From Hymenopus coronatus (taxonomy: Eukaryota > Arthropoda > Insecta > Mantodea > Hymenopodidae): a stretch of 64,000 bases of DNA. Positions within the stretch are counted from its first letter, which is position 1. Each line of letters opens with the position of its first letter. Positions 33,200-43,689 of this stretch are shown here, in pieces. The notes beneath the pieces are model-generated. The model had not been told where the DNA came from, made no database searches, and worked only from the letters and a program-made list of their open reading frames with translations. The position numbers and the translations under genes are program-made. Location of the stretch: NCBI GenBank assembly GCA_030762935.1, contig CM060897.1:115788676-115852675 (forward strand). The letters are read 5' to 3'.

Positions 33200-33356
33200 T
33201 GATGATGAAGCAATTGGTAGAATGAGGGCGAGGTAAACCGGAGGACACCGAGAAAACCCATCCAGATGCCGCTTCCTCCACCACCCCACATTGGGATCGA
33301 ATCCGGGCCGCTTAAATGAGAGGCAAACGGTCTAACCACTGAGCCACAGCGCCGTC
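33200..33356 (-). repeat. SINE family A copy, diverged
   Basis: GGTAGAATGAGGGCGAGGTA, GAGAAAACCCATCCAG, CACCCCACATTGGGATCG and the tRNA-like head GGTCTAACCACTGAGCCACA. It sits directly against the right end of the mariner derivative. Confidence 0.82.
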
Positions 33357-33894
33357 AAAAACGTTATTAATTATGGAGATAAACATTTTTAAGCTTTTAA
33401 AAATTAATGTAATTTAGTAAACAAAGTTAATAAAATATGCAATACTTCTTAATTGTTTATTCAAAATTAACGTCCTAAATATACAGGCTGTTACTATGGG
33501 CAAGGATATATGACAATTCCAACCAAAACTGAAATGATTCATATAAAGAAAAATATAGTTTCAAAAATAACAAATAAACCTTGAATTCAAAGTGAAGGCT
33601 ACAGTTATCAGTTGAATAAATAAAAAAAGCGAAATAATAATCATAATAATGAACAGAAACAGTAATTAAAACACTATAAATACTGTTCGTGAAGTAATTA
33701 ATATGGGTACAGATGGCCACTCAGCAACTTTATTTACTCTCTTATTTGTAGTAAAGAGTAATTATTATAATAAAGAGTAGTTCAAAATATTTAAGTATAT
33801 GTTTTTAACATCTTTACTTTTAAATTTTAGATACAGAAGAGCGGATTTAGTAAATCTGAGAGAAGTCCCTCTTATGCAAAAAACACTCTTTACT
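33357..33894. other. AT-rich interval without recognised features
   Basis: The 81-residue minus ORF (33475-33720) is Tyr/Phe-rich low-complexity sequence with no family match. Confidence 0.45.
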
Positions 33895-34182
33895 TCTCAT
33901 GTAAATGTTCGGTAATGTAATTCTTAAACTTTTCTCATACGGAAACTTGTCATCTTCTGGCCACGCATAAAAACGTATTTCAATTCCATAGCAACCACAT
34001 TCTAAAACACGCGGCTGTCGGTTTAGCCCAGTGTATTCCCTTATATCCCTTCTACTTATAAGGAATTAATTAATAAGACCGTTTAATGTTTATCTAAATT
34101 GGTATGAGTAGATAGAAAAATAAGAAATAGTTGTTCTAGAGATGTACAGAAAGTCATATGAATGGAACGCATCAGATTTTTT
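33895..34182 (-). repeat. Family H 5' third
   Basis: Starts TTCTCATGTAAATG and continues TTTTCTCATACGGAAACTTG and CATAGCAACCAC. It ends at GAACGCATCAGATTTTTTT, with no 3' half. Confidence 0.82.
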
Positions 34183-34436
34183 TAACATCTACTTTTTAGA
34201 GCAGTTATACATCTTTAAGGATTTCTACTTCACTGCAGCTAGGTTGGCGGCACTGATGGTCTGACAAAGAACGGGCAAGAATACATCATACTGCTAAAAT
34301 GTTTGCAGACATCTTAATGACATTTGGAGGAAATCGCTTCCTGTTAACTAATCCAGGAACTACTACTATTATTTGTACATTTTCCCTTTTGTGTGAGATG
34401 ACACATCTGCCTTAGATTAACAAAACACATTCGACA

Positions 34437-35032
34437 CGAGGCTTGTCCTGAAAGTAAGTACCATTTCTTTCTACTACCACCTCAATGCTAGTATCCCAGT
34501 TCCATGCATTGCTCTCGTTTATCTGGTTTATTATCTGACCACGCAATTATAGCGTGTTTACAGTTGTTAGCAATCGTTTTAGACAATGTCTGATCCCGTC
34601 ACTAATACGGTCTTTAAACGCAAGAAGTGTATCGTCAATATTTATAATTTTACGTTGAAAATTTAATGATGAGAAAGTGGGATAGGCAATTCAATGATGG
34701 ACGATCCATTGTTCATGACGAATTACGATGTGGGTGGCCTTCTGTTGAGACTTATGATTTGGTTGAACAAGTGAATGAGGTAGTTCGTGAAAACAGACGG
34801 CTTACAACAAAAATAATTTGTGATGTGTTTCCATAAAACACGGTGTAAAGCAGTGGTTACCTTCACTATGGCAGCTTTATTTGAAGACGGCATAAAACAT
34901 TTATTCTCCGCTATGACAAATGCCTGAACAATGATGGGTATGTCGAAAAATAAGTTTAAGAATGTTCTTTCATAAATGTTCTGAAAAGAAATAGTTTATA
35001 CCTTTTTTCAAACTAGTACTTACTTACTTGAC
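34437..35032 (+). mobile_element. Internally deleted mariner with TIRs
   Basis: The left end CACGAGGCTTGTCC plus TGAAAGTAAGTACC matches the inverse of the right end, AGTACTTACTTAC plus TTGACACGCCTTAT. The plus-strand interior, in one frame, reads RWDRQFNDGRSIVHDELRCG, then SVETYDLVEQVNEVVRENRR, the mariner HTH linker. A stop follows after DVFP and, past a deletion, a C-terminal DKCLNNDGYVEK. The catalytic core is missing. About 595 bp long. Confidence 0.8.
34660..34960 (+). pseudogene. Mariner transposase remnant in the deleted element
   Basis: The plus-strand frame contains HDELRCGRPSVETYDL (linker with a GRP motif) and VRENRRLTTKIICDVFP (second HTH), then a TAA. Further on, in another frame, RYDKCLNNDGYVEK corresponds to the usual C-terminal end of mariner transposases. 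All three catalytic Asp residues are within the deleted part. It is non-functional. Confidence 0.78.
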
Positions 35033-35234
35033 ACGCCTTATACTATAGTTAAACAGTAAAGTAGTCCCCGCAATCGTTTATTTTCTCTTTAATGTATACG
35101 AAAATAACATATTTTACTTCTAGGTGTTGTTAACGTCCATGGTGACACTTTATTTCAATTCTCAGCTAATAATGATTGTTGTCTTTTCTTGGAAACTAGA
35201 CTTTGTTGTGGTTTCTAGTTCGTTTGTCGCATTT

Positions 35235-35400
35235 CATAATGTGGGCAACGAAGCACGTTAGAATATAAAGTTTTGTGTTTGTTAAACAAATCGCTTTAAG
35301 AGACATTGACAATGCTGAAAGAAGTTTACAGTGAAGCAACGATGAAGAAAACTCAGATGGATGAATGGCATAAACGTTTCAGTCAAGATTTTTGAACGCT
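35235..35400 (+). pseudogene. Mariner transposase N-terminal fragment
   Basis: The frame from the ATG at 35312 reads MLKEVYSEATMKKTQMDEWH then KRFSQDF and a stop. This is the first helix-turn-helix of mariner transposases, usually followed by QEGRE. Just upstream, in a shifted frame, NIKFCVC corresponds to the usual start of the domain. No TIRs or catalytic domain lie nearby, so it is an orphan fragment of a lineage different from the element at 34.4 kb. Confidence 0.65.
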
Positions 35401-36424
35401 AACGAAATTACTGAACATTGCACAAGCGCACTACAACTATCTGAAAATGGCTTCCAGGAGTACTTCCAGTCTCTGTACACGCGATGCCAGAAATGTGTCA
35501 CTGCGGAAGGGAATTAAATATTTGGAAGGAAATTTTGAGTAAGTTGTTTTATGGTAACTTGTTTCTGTATTATTTACATATTCCGGGAACTTTTTGAATG
35601 TAGCATATATAAAGGTAGGGAAGATACTTTTATACAAAATCAAAGAAACAGCGAGCTGGTGGATTTGTTTGCTTTATAAACTAATATACAACGTGACAGG
35701 AAAATGAAACAAAACTCGATGAAAACTTTTATAATTATATTATTTTATTCACGATTAATTTAAGATTTATCTCTTTCTTTCGTCTATTTTCTTCTTTCTT
35801 TAAAGACAATCTTAATTGGTGAAACAAATCACAGTAAATTGTGAACATGATTAAGAAAATACATTTGATTACGCTATTCATAAGCAATTTGAGAAACTTC
35901 TAAAATTTTTGAAATTCTAGCAGTGCATAGCCTGTTTTGTTATCCTTTTTCAGAGCTGAGAAACTTCAAATCTGTTGCTCAAACATTTCTTATTTTTTGT
36001 GTTATGTATTTTGTACTCTATAGATGTGCATTGCCTTCTTGCTTCAAGTTTCAGAAGAAACTACACTTTACGTATATTCTTTCTTTTCACTTTTGCAGAG
36101 CAAAAGGAAATATATTTCCAGAACTACATTGCGTTTTATTAATAAAATTCTTGTTATGTTATTATTTTTATTAATATTTTGGGATATATTTTGTATTCAA
36201 ACTAAAGAATATTAGTCTTTTCGTTTTTCTTTCATTTATGAAATAGTAATACATCGCATATTTGCATGAATCTTGCTAAATTCTCCCACTCAAACTGTTC
36301 CTTTGTGTACCCATTCCTCTTTCTCTCTAGGCTTCCATTTTCCCTATGTCACCGCCTTTTTCTCTTTCTTTATTTATATCTCCCTCTTCTTCTATTTCCT
36401 TTCTAATGTCCCCCATTACTCCAT
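35401..36424. other. AT-rich interval without recognised features
   Basis: Contains pyrimidine-rich stretches (36280-36425). The ORFs at 35923-36215 show no domain, although an acceptor-like pyrimidine tract ending in AG occurs near 36100. Confidence 0.4.
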
Positions 36425-37403
36425 TTTTACTTTCTCTAGCACGTGCGTAGATACAACAAAAGTAGTAGATGTAATTGGTAACGTGAAGTTTTTGTAAAAG
36501 GTCCATGTGTGTCTCAGTATGTGCCTATGGAAATGTTATCTGCCCACCAGGTTAGTGCGGGGGAGATGTATCTGCCTATATTCAAGTGCCCGCGGCTTCG
36601 AATCTTATTTAAGGTTTTCCGTTATCCTGATAAGACGAATGTCGAGTAGCTTTAAGTTCCATGCACCCTGAGATCGTTTGAGCATAATTTCACCAACTTC
36701 ATTATTCGTGAGATATGACCAACCAGGTTAATATACCTTAAAAAGAAGTATAAATTAAAAACTAAAGTACAGGTAAACACCAAACTTCGTATTTAAGTTT
36801 AGTATACTGCAAGGACGCGACAGGAAGATTTTCAAGAAAATCTCCCACCCAAACTACCCTTACGTGGAAAAAGATTCGAAATGTTTGATTACTCAAAAGT
36901 GTATCTAACGATTTTGATTAAAATGTATATTAATGATATTTACCTGATGAATAAAACGCATGCCTTTTACGTTCTGGAGACTTCTTTGCTTTGGATGACT
37001 TTTGTACAGCTGGTGAACCATAAGAGATGTAAAAAACTTACTGCATGAAGAAATGTAGATCTTGTTAAAGCACATGACTTATGTAATACCTACAGATATT
37101 ATATACAAACATTTTTGTGGAGATAACTATTTTCGAGATATTCCTTATCAGTTTTAATTTTAAAATATTAAACTTTTCGCAAATCATGATTTGCCATTCC
37201 AGGTTCTTTTGTTTTACTCCTGGCCATGCAAAGATCACCAAATTTGTCTTACATAGGAAACACTTTTTAAAATATTTGTCATTCTTTTATTTCCTCCTAC
37301 TTATAAGGAAGTAATAAGGCAACAATGTTTATCTCGACTAGCATGATGGTAGAATAATATTTTGTAATAATAGATCCTTGTAGTGCAGGCAGAGAAGGTT
37401 AAT
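36425..37403 (-). repeat. Family H copy interrupted by a SINE-like B element
   Basis: Starts TTTTACTTTCTCTAGCACG and reaches AAAAGGTCCATGTGTGTCTC before the interruption at 36535-36745. It resumes with AACACCAAACTTCGTATTTA and runs to GTAGTGCAGGCAGAGAAGG. The extreme 5' end is replaced by the next copy. Confidence 0.88.
36535..36745 (+). repeat. SINE-like family B copy inserted in H
   Basis: tRNA-like head (GGTTAGTGCGGGGGAGATG and a B-box, GCGGCTTCGAATC), then the family B body with GTTATCCTGATAAGACGAAT, CTTTAAGTTCCATGCACCC and CTTCATTATTCGTGAGATAT. It is the most complete copy of the three. Confidence 0.78.
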
Positions 37404-38145
37404 TCCTCTACTACGTATACTAAATAGGGGAAGTATTGTATTCCACCCAAAAATTCCATATCAGGATTTCACCGAAAAGATGTTTTCAGGTCTCCAAAAT
37501 CCAGTGAAATCATATTTGTAAAAAGTACAGAGAGTGTGTGCATGTGTGTGCGTCTGTGTATGTGTGTGTGAGCGTGACCGCGCGTGCGAGTGAGCGTGTG
37601 TAAGCAGTATTACTGAAAAAACGAAAAAGTGTTTAATTACCAAATTTGATATCTGCAAAGTAAAGTTTACATGAAACATTTTTCTTAAGTTTAAATTTTC
37701 TTAGAAATGGCTGCCAAGTTTGTTTAAATTCTTAAATTATGACAATATTTTCAATTTCGTTATAATATCTTTGAAGTTCTCTTCATTGGATAACTTTTAT
37801 ATAACTGTTAAACCGTAAGAGATGGACAAAGGATAACTACAAAAAATATAGACTTGTTCATTCACAAAATTTATGTCCAATATATATTTGTACAGTTGAC
37901 AATATAAACATATTTATTTGTATTTGGGCCTATTTTTCATTTTCCAGTACCTATACTTTCCTCAAATGGGAATTCGTTATTCACTTATTTTCATCCAGGT
38001 CATACAAAGAGAAGATAATTTCAATATAATCTCATAGTGACCAGCTCCTAAAGGATTGATTCGCTTTATCCGAATGTATTCGCTCATTCCCCTTTGCCTT
38101 TCGAGGAAATGTTTCATTCGATTAGCAAATTGTGTAACTTAAAAA
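37404..38145 (-). repeat. Family H copy
   Basis: Starts TCCTCTACTACGTATAC with a hairpin remnant, has a (GT)-rich tract at 37531-37600, and ends near CGATTAGCAAATTGTG. There the next copy starts in the opposite orientation. Confidence 0.82.
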
Positions 38146-38146
38146 T

Positions 38147-38636
38147 AAATCATATTGTGTTTCATTCACATGACTTTCTCTACCTAATCTGCAACAAATT
38201 ATTCTTACAAAAGCTCATTTTATGTTATTTATTTTAAACAAGATAAACATTAACAAACACTGTTTTATTACTTATTTCCTTTGTAGGTACAAGTCTAGGC
38301 TAAGGCAATTGTCAAGTCGTTTAAAAGCTGAACGCTATATGAAATTGAAAGTCTATTATCTTTGCATTGTAAAGAAAAAAAGATGTATAAAAATGTAAAA
38401 CTTATCATTTTTAGAAAAGGGTGATGCAAAATTTAAACTAATAACAAAGGAATATATCTGAAAGAGACAACAGTTAAAAAAATCAAGGAAACACATTGCT
38501 GGGCATATTTTAACGAGACGTAAAGTTTTTGTGTATAACATTTTGTCTCCTACGATTTACAAATATGTAAAATATGCAAAAGTCATCTAGAGTGAAGAAG
38601 TTGCTACAGGTTGTATACAAAGATACACATTTTGTA

Positions 38637-38674
<38 letters not shown>

Positions 38675-38821
38675 TTAATCGGATTCGTTAGAGCCATTTT
38701 AAGGAATTGGAAAATTACGAAAAGCATTACAGTAAAGGGTAGTATCGGTATCGATTTTTGGGTGGAATACAATAGATTTTATATCTGCTATGTAATTGTT
38801 CATACATTTTAAAGAAAGTAA
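38147..38821 (+). repeat. Family H copy with a 3' internal deletion
   Basis: Starts ATCATATTGTGTTTCATTCA and ends TTTTAAAGAAAGTAA. A (TA) run at 38641-38670 replaces the TAATATACGG region. Sequence jumps from GTAAAGGGTAGT to ATCGGTATCG, removing the (CA) region and internal palindrome. Confidence 0.88.
38638..38670. repeat. (TA)n microsatellite inside an H copy
   Basis: About 15 TA units, grown at the TAATATAC motif of the repeat. Confidence 0.93.
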
Positions 38822-38937
38822 AGTATTTAATCTAAATTATGAAATAGGGGAGCAGAAAATAAAATTGAAGGGCCACATTACCTGTATATTAAAAGAAAGA
38901 CTGACAAAACAAGCCTTATAATACTGGATCTTCAGAT

Positions 38938-39345
38938 TTTTTTCGGCCTTTAGCGCCATTTGGTTAAATGCATGTCGTCATTATTAATTCAGCGAGTCTC
39001 TTATCTCAAAGGGGAGGTATGGAATTGAACCTTCGACTGCATGCATTGTCGACTTCGTTAACAGGTTGTGAGATGAAAGTGATCACCTTTATGAAAGTTG
39101 TGTTTTTTCTTAATTTATTCTGGTAGGTCATTTTTCATTTAGTGCTGTAAAGAATATTAACAAGCGTTTATTATAATGGTGAAGTTGTGCTATTAAAGCC
39201 CTCTCTGCATTACATAACCTCAAATTACGCTGTGATTGCGAGTTTACTTGAGGCCAGCAAATATTCCAAATGTAAATATTGGAAAGGTGCGATGCAAGTC
39301 CCATTTCACTAAGGTGAATTTGGAAACTGTTGAATACGCCGGACA
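38938..39345 (-). repeat. Dispersed repeat X, copy 1 (SINE-like)
   Basis: Collinear with 52688-53110. Shared blocks are CATTTGG, GACTGCATGCATTG, GTTTATTATAATGG (GTTTATTGTAATGG), GCAAGTCCCAT and GAAACTGTTGA. On the minus strand GCAGTCGAAGGTTCAATTCC is B-box-like, suggesting a tRNA-derived SINE. Confidence 0.65.
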
Positions 39346-39374
39346 AATATTAAGACCCTATTTAAACTAGTTGG

Positions 39375-39440
39375 TGCCAGAAATGTTGGAAGACCCCAAA
39401 GACGCTGGGAAGATCCCTTCAGAACCTAACCAGGCCTATT
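39375..39440 (+). pseudogene. LINE ORF2 C-terminal scrap
   Basis: The plus-strand frame reads GARNVGRPQRRWEDPFRT followed by a stop. The GRPxxRWxD pattern is the common tail of endonuclease/reverse-transcriptase proteins of several non-LTR clades. Only about 20 codons are recognisable. Confidence 0.5.
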
Positions 39441-40132
39441 TGGTCCCTTACGAAGATTGCTGCTGCCGATGGTGACGATGAACACTTATTTATAAGAGAG
39501 TGGAAACAGGAAACTTTGTAAGTGTTGCGTTGGATAGATTTCAGCTGTCGGTATGGATATCTAAGGCAGGAAAGTGTGGATGTGGACACTTTTACTATAG
39601 ACGGTTGGTGCGCACAACAGCACAGTGAATCCACTTTACTGTCAGCATTCTAAACTTTACGAGCTCTTAACTTGAGCCAACGATCCGCAGGAGTTAGCTA
39701 CTTTCACAGCCTCCTCTCGATCCATTTTATCTTACATACTGCGGAACACACGCATACGAGATGCATATTTTAATGGCACAGCCGAATAGGCAGCGGAAGA
39801 AGATAGAAAACAAAATATAAAAGAAAAAGAAGAGGGATACAAGAAGCGGAAGAAAAATAGCACAGTGGTTGGAGGAGGGGTTGGTTGTGACTTACTCCAA
39901 TACCGAATTCCCCCTTAGGTTGTGTCTCCCTCCCCCCTTCTTTTGCCCACTTCTGGTTGTAAATTCGAGTTTCTCTCTCTTTCTAACTGCCGCTAGCGCA
40001 CCCGCCTGCCGGTTCGCCGGCCTGCTGCGACCTCATGGGGTCACACAGATCAATACTACCCAGAGAGGGAGAGAGAGAGAGGAGCGGGCTACAGTAGCTG
40101 CTGCCACCGCCACTGACACACCCACCCCCACA
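39441..40132. other. GC-richer, CpG-containing interval
   Basis: 39880-40130 is markedly richer in G+C and CpG than the rest (for example GCCGCTAGCGCACCCGCC). It carries a 128-codon open frame (39869-40255, plus) without a recognisable domain. It could be a promoter-proximal island or repeat-derived. Confidence 0.35.
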
Positions 40133-40372
40133 GCTTCTCGCACAGGAGCACGGGGCCGATTATCGCCTCATCCTCTTACCTACCTGTCTGGGTACGAACC
40201 TGTACAAGAAAGCCCGTTTAACAATGGATACCGTCATTTGCAAACAACCACTTAATGCGTCTCTGTGTAGAGCTGTTCGAGCATGGGAAAAGTTTGTGCA
40301 AAGTAATTAACAGCTGCAGTTGCAGACCGCTCCGGAACATTCTCGAGTTGGATACAAAGGCTTCTAACTTGC
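40133..40372 (+). repeat. Dispersed repeat Y, copy 1
   Basis: Collinear with 48752-48975. Shared blocks are CTTCTCGCAC/CCTCTCGCAC, CTGGGTACGAACCTGTACA, GTTTAACAATGGATAC, GTCATTTGCAAAC and GAGCTGTTCG/GAGATATTCG. The function is unknown. Confidence 0.75.
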
Positions 40373-40986
40373 CCTCGATAAGAACCTGGATCTTTCATTA
40401 CTATTTATTTTCCGTTTTCACATTTCAAAGTTCTACCCGGGTGACTTTATAAGGATTTTAATTGCAGACAGTACTTTCCACAGCATGGATTCTTGGATCC
40501 CTTATTATTTTCACATTATACAGGATGAGTTTTGAATAATTGGAAATATTTGTATCAGCATTTAAAGAGGAAGTGATGATGCATTATTTGCAGTTTTTTC
40601 GCTGTTTCTAAAGTTACGTTCTTGAGGAAAATATCACTATGTGTTTAGAAAGGTTATTATTGTTTATCTCAGTTGTTCGATGATTGTTTCCGTAACAGGT
40701 CTCACAGTTGTCACTCCTTTGCCCTCTGCAATGGTGGTGTGATGTGAGGGAAGAATATCGATCGCTCTGAGACTTCAATCCATGCGGTCAAACGTTTTTG
40801 TTTCCATACATTATCTAATAGCTTTCATAATGTATTGAGGGTTCGACTTAAAAATATTAAACACAATCACGTTACTATGCTTTATTAAATTTTGTTTTAT
40901 TGAACATGCATAGCGCAAACCAACCTGCATTTGCATTTCCGTTCGTTAAACTGCAAAACCACCATAATTGCTCTTACAAAGATTTT
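40373..40986. other. Interval without recognised features
   Basis: No coding or repeat signal was seen. Confidence 0.45.
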
Positions 40987-41686
40987 TACTTTCTCTAACT
41001 AGATACGTATAATATATAGCGGAGGGAGTATTGTATTCCACCCAAAATTTGATTTCGACATTTCACCGGAAATATACCTTTCTAGTCCCTTGAGACCTTA
41101 AAAAAAATATTTTCAGAAAGAGGGCTGAGGGTGTGTGTGTGTGTGTGTGCGTGAGTGTGTGTGACTGTGTGTCTATGTATGTGTGTGTCTGTGGACAGTA
41201 TATTTCAAAAACGAATAGGCCGTTAAATACCAAACTTGATATTTAGATTTAGTATCTTCCAGGGATGCGACACGAAGATTTCGAAGAAAATTCCACCACC
41301 ACAAACTTACCTTTACATGGAAAATGTTTCGAAAATTTTGATTTTCACTAAAATGGCTCTAACGATTTTGACTAAAATAATTTATATTAAAGATGTTTGC
41401 ATACCCCAAAAGTGCATATCTTGAATTTTCTGGGAATAGCTTTGTAAGACCTCTTTATGCTGGATGAATTTTGCAATGACAATCGCATAACGACAGCTTT
41501 TAAAATATTTGTTTATCACTTTAGCCTAGTTCCCTTAGTTCATTTCTAGTTATAAGGAACTAAGGAATAAGAACATGCTACTAATGCAGCTCGATTAGCC
41601 TGGTGTAAAAAGAAGAAATATCTTTTGTAAGAAGTTTGTTTGTAGAACACCTAGAGAAAGTCATGTGATTGTAGCACATCAAATAT
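40987..41686 (-). repeat. Family H copy with internal deletion (variant II)
   Basis: Starts TACTTTCTCTAACTAG, has a (GT)-rich tract (41131-41190) and jumps from GGATGAATTTTGCA to CGCATAACGACAGCTTTTAA. It ends with CACATCAAATATTT. Confidence 0.9.
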
Positions 41687-41899
41687 TTTCGTAGTTGGCT
41701 TACCTTCCCCATATTTTAGGACTGACATTCCCCTAGGACTTGCAATTGGATGCATAGGGATCAGAATCCTGTCGGAGAGCCAATGGCACGAAACAACAGA
41801 ATGGAGAACCTGGAGCGAGTGGTCGGCCCGTAGCTAGGTAGGAGCGCGAGGAAGTGGATAATATGAAATGACAGCGAAATGGATTATGGGAAAGTTGAT

Positions 41900-42063
41900 G
41901 ATGGCGCTATTGGTGGAATGAGCGGTGGAGGAAACCGGAAGACCCGGAGAAATCCTACCAATATGCCGTTTAGTCACCACAAATCCCACATGCGGGCGCT
42001 TGGGATCAAATCCGGACTCCTGGGTGGGAGGCGAGTGGTCTAATCACTAGACACGGCGCAGCC
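41900..42063 (-). repeat. SINE family A copy
   Basis: GGTGGAATGAGCGGTGG, GGAAACCGGAAGACCCGG, CACAAATCCCACATGCGG and the head GAGTGGTCTAATCACTAG. The 200 bp to its left are unassigned. Confidence 0.85.
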
Positions 42064-42148
42064 TCTTACAAAGATGAGAAATCAAATTAAAACCTCGGGA
42101 TTTAGAAGAACCTGTGTGACAGATCCTTTGATACACTTTGATACAAAT

Positions 42149-42967
42149 CTGATGTTGGACAAGTTATTGTTAAAAAGTTTATTCTTCTTTTTACTTCATG
42201 CTAATTGAAAACATCAGCAGAAAAATAGTCTTATTGCTTGCTTCCTTGCAAGTAGAAGCGAAATAAGGGAGCAGCACAGGTTAAAGTGATGGTCAAAAAC
42301 TGGTTACTATGTGCTTGAAGTTTCTTTGTTTGTATGGACAGGAGTTGACAAATTCCTGTATGAGAAAAGTACACGTTTTTCAAAACTAAAAATAAAAACA
42401 AGGAATATCTAAAAAATGATCAACTCTATGATAAAAATGTATATAATAAATTGTGTTTTATGGTGCTCTACAATTGTGTGTGGTAAGTCTTTATCCATCT
42501 CTAACGATTTAGCAGTTTTGCAAAATACCGTAACATTCATACAGAAAAAAGTAGTCTTCAGAGGCTATTCCCAGAAAGTTCAAGATATACATTTTATTTG
42601 TCAAGTAAATATATTTAATATACCATATTTTAACCAAAGTCTTCAGAGTCATTTTTGAGAAGATTAAATGTTCAAAAAATTTTCCATGTAAAGGGTAGTT
42701 GAGTGTGGGGGATTTTCTTGAAAATTTTCGTGTCGCATCATTGGAAGATATTGAACTTAAATACCAAGTATGGTATTTAATGGACTTTTCGTTTTTGATC
42801 TATGCTGTCCACAGACACACATGCGGACCTTTTTCCAAAAATGCTTTTTTTGAATTAAGGGGGAGGGACCCAATGCATGTATTTCCGTTGAAATATGTAT
42901 CGCATTTTTGGGTGGAATGCAATACCTTCTCTATACACTAAGTACATAGTAGTGTAGAGAAAGTAAA
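42149..42967 (+). repeat. Family H copy with a deleted 5' subterminal motif
   Basis: Starts TCTGATGT and then lacks about 35 nt, including ACTTTCTCTACA, before ACAAGTTATTGTTAAAAAG. It ends GTAGTGTAGAGAAAGTAA. Confidence 0.92.
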
Positions 42968-43289
42968 CATGTCAAACATACAGTCCCTTCCTGCAGTGTC
43001 AGATTCCCTGTAGGGGCGTAAATTAAATAAAAATCTGCTATTTCAGCATTATGTAAAGACGTTCCTTTGTAAACGAAAGTTTGCGACCAAACCGGTCTCT
43101 CATTTCCCCACTGTGAGTCACGTGAATTCAGGTTGGAGGTAGTAGCAAATAATTTCATATTCAATTTGATATTTAATATTGCTAATATCTTTGCCATAAA
43201 TGAATCACAAACTTCAAGTGTGTTTTGTACGGTCCTACATGTTTACATTCAACACGCAAAAGTGTTGATTACCGAAGTTTTCTCAAACA
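42968..43289. other. Spacer, nothing recognised
   Basis: Unique sequence with no coding support. The minus ORF 42931-43197 has no domain. Confidence 0.4.
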
Positions 43290-43512
43290 GGACCAGGCAA
43301 ATAGAACCGAAATTCAATTATTTCATATATCGATCGACTTTTATCGTTTTAGTGTAGTGTATTCTCTTATTTCCCTTCCACTTACATGGAAACAAGTAAT
43401 AAGACAATTTCTGCTAATGTTTATCTCGATTAGCATTAACTAGATGAAAGAATAGTTTATGTATGTATGGAACAGCTAGAGAAAGTTTTGTGAATGTACC
43501 ACATCAGATTTT
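43290..43512 (-). repeat. Family H 5' third (variant II)
   Basis: Starts in the block before TTTTATCGTTTTAGTG, has ATCTCGATTAGCATTAAC and ends GGAACAGCTAGAGAAAG and CACATCAGATTTTTT. Confidence 0.8.
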
Positions 43513-43689
43513 TTGTTGATATATCAATAAACTGATGTTTCATGCATTAGTATATTTGTTTCATATGGCTGTGAAATGACGATGTTAGATGAGGAATGAT
43601 TTTGTACCGCACGACCGTCTATACCCCGAGCAGGCAATGAGAGCTTACTGCTCACGTGACAGTGTTGAAATACGAACCGTCGGTTGATA

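Larger units (their letters stand above)
32434..33200 (+). mobile_element. Mariner derivative bounded by two inverted copies of its 3' end
   Basis: The left arm (about 32434-32577) read inverted and the right arm (about 33044-33200) align over about 150 bp. They share TTGAAAA, CGTGACAGTA, TAGAGTAAGGT, AACTTTGTAAATA, GATTTGRCATA as AAATCATC/AAATCGTC, and CTGTCACTTTCTGG. Both encode the transposase C-terminus in opposite senses. Between them lie an inverted SINE-like B fragment and the HTH part of a transposase on the plus strand. The normal 5' end is replaced by a second 3' end. Confidence 0.72.

Noticed and set aside
39869..40255. 128-residue ORF as a host gene
   Set aside because: Composition follows the GC-rich low-complexity DNA, it overlaps repeat Y, and there is no domain or splice support.
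42931..43197. 88-residue minus ORF between H copies
   Set aside because: No recognisable motif or splice context; overlaps the end of an H copy.
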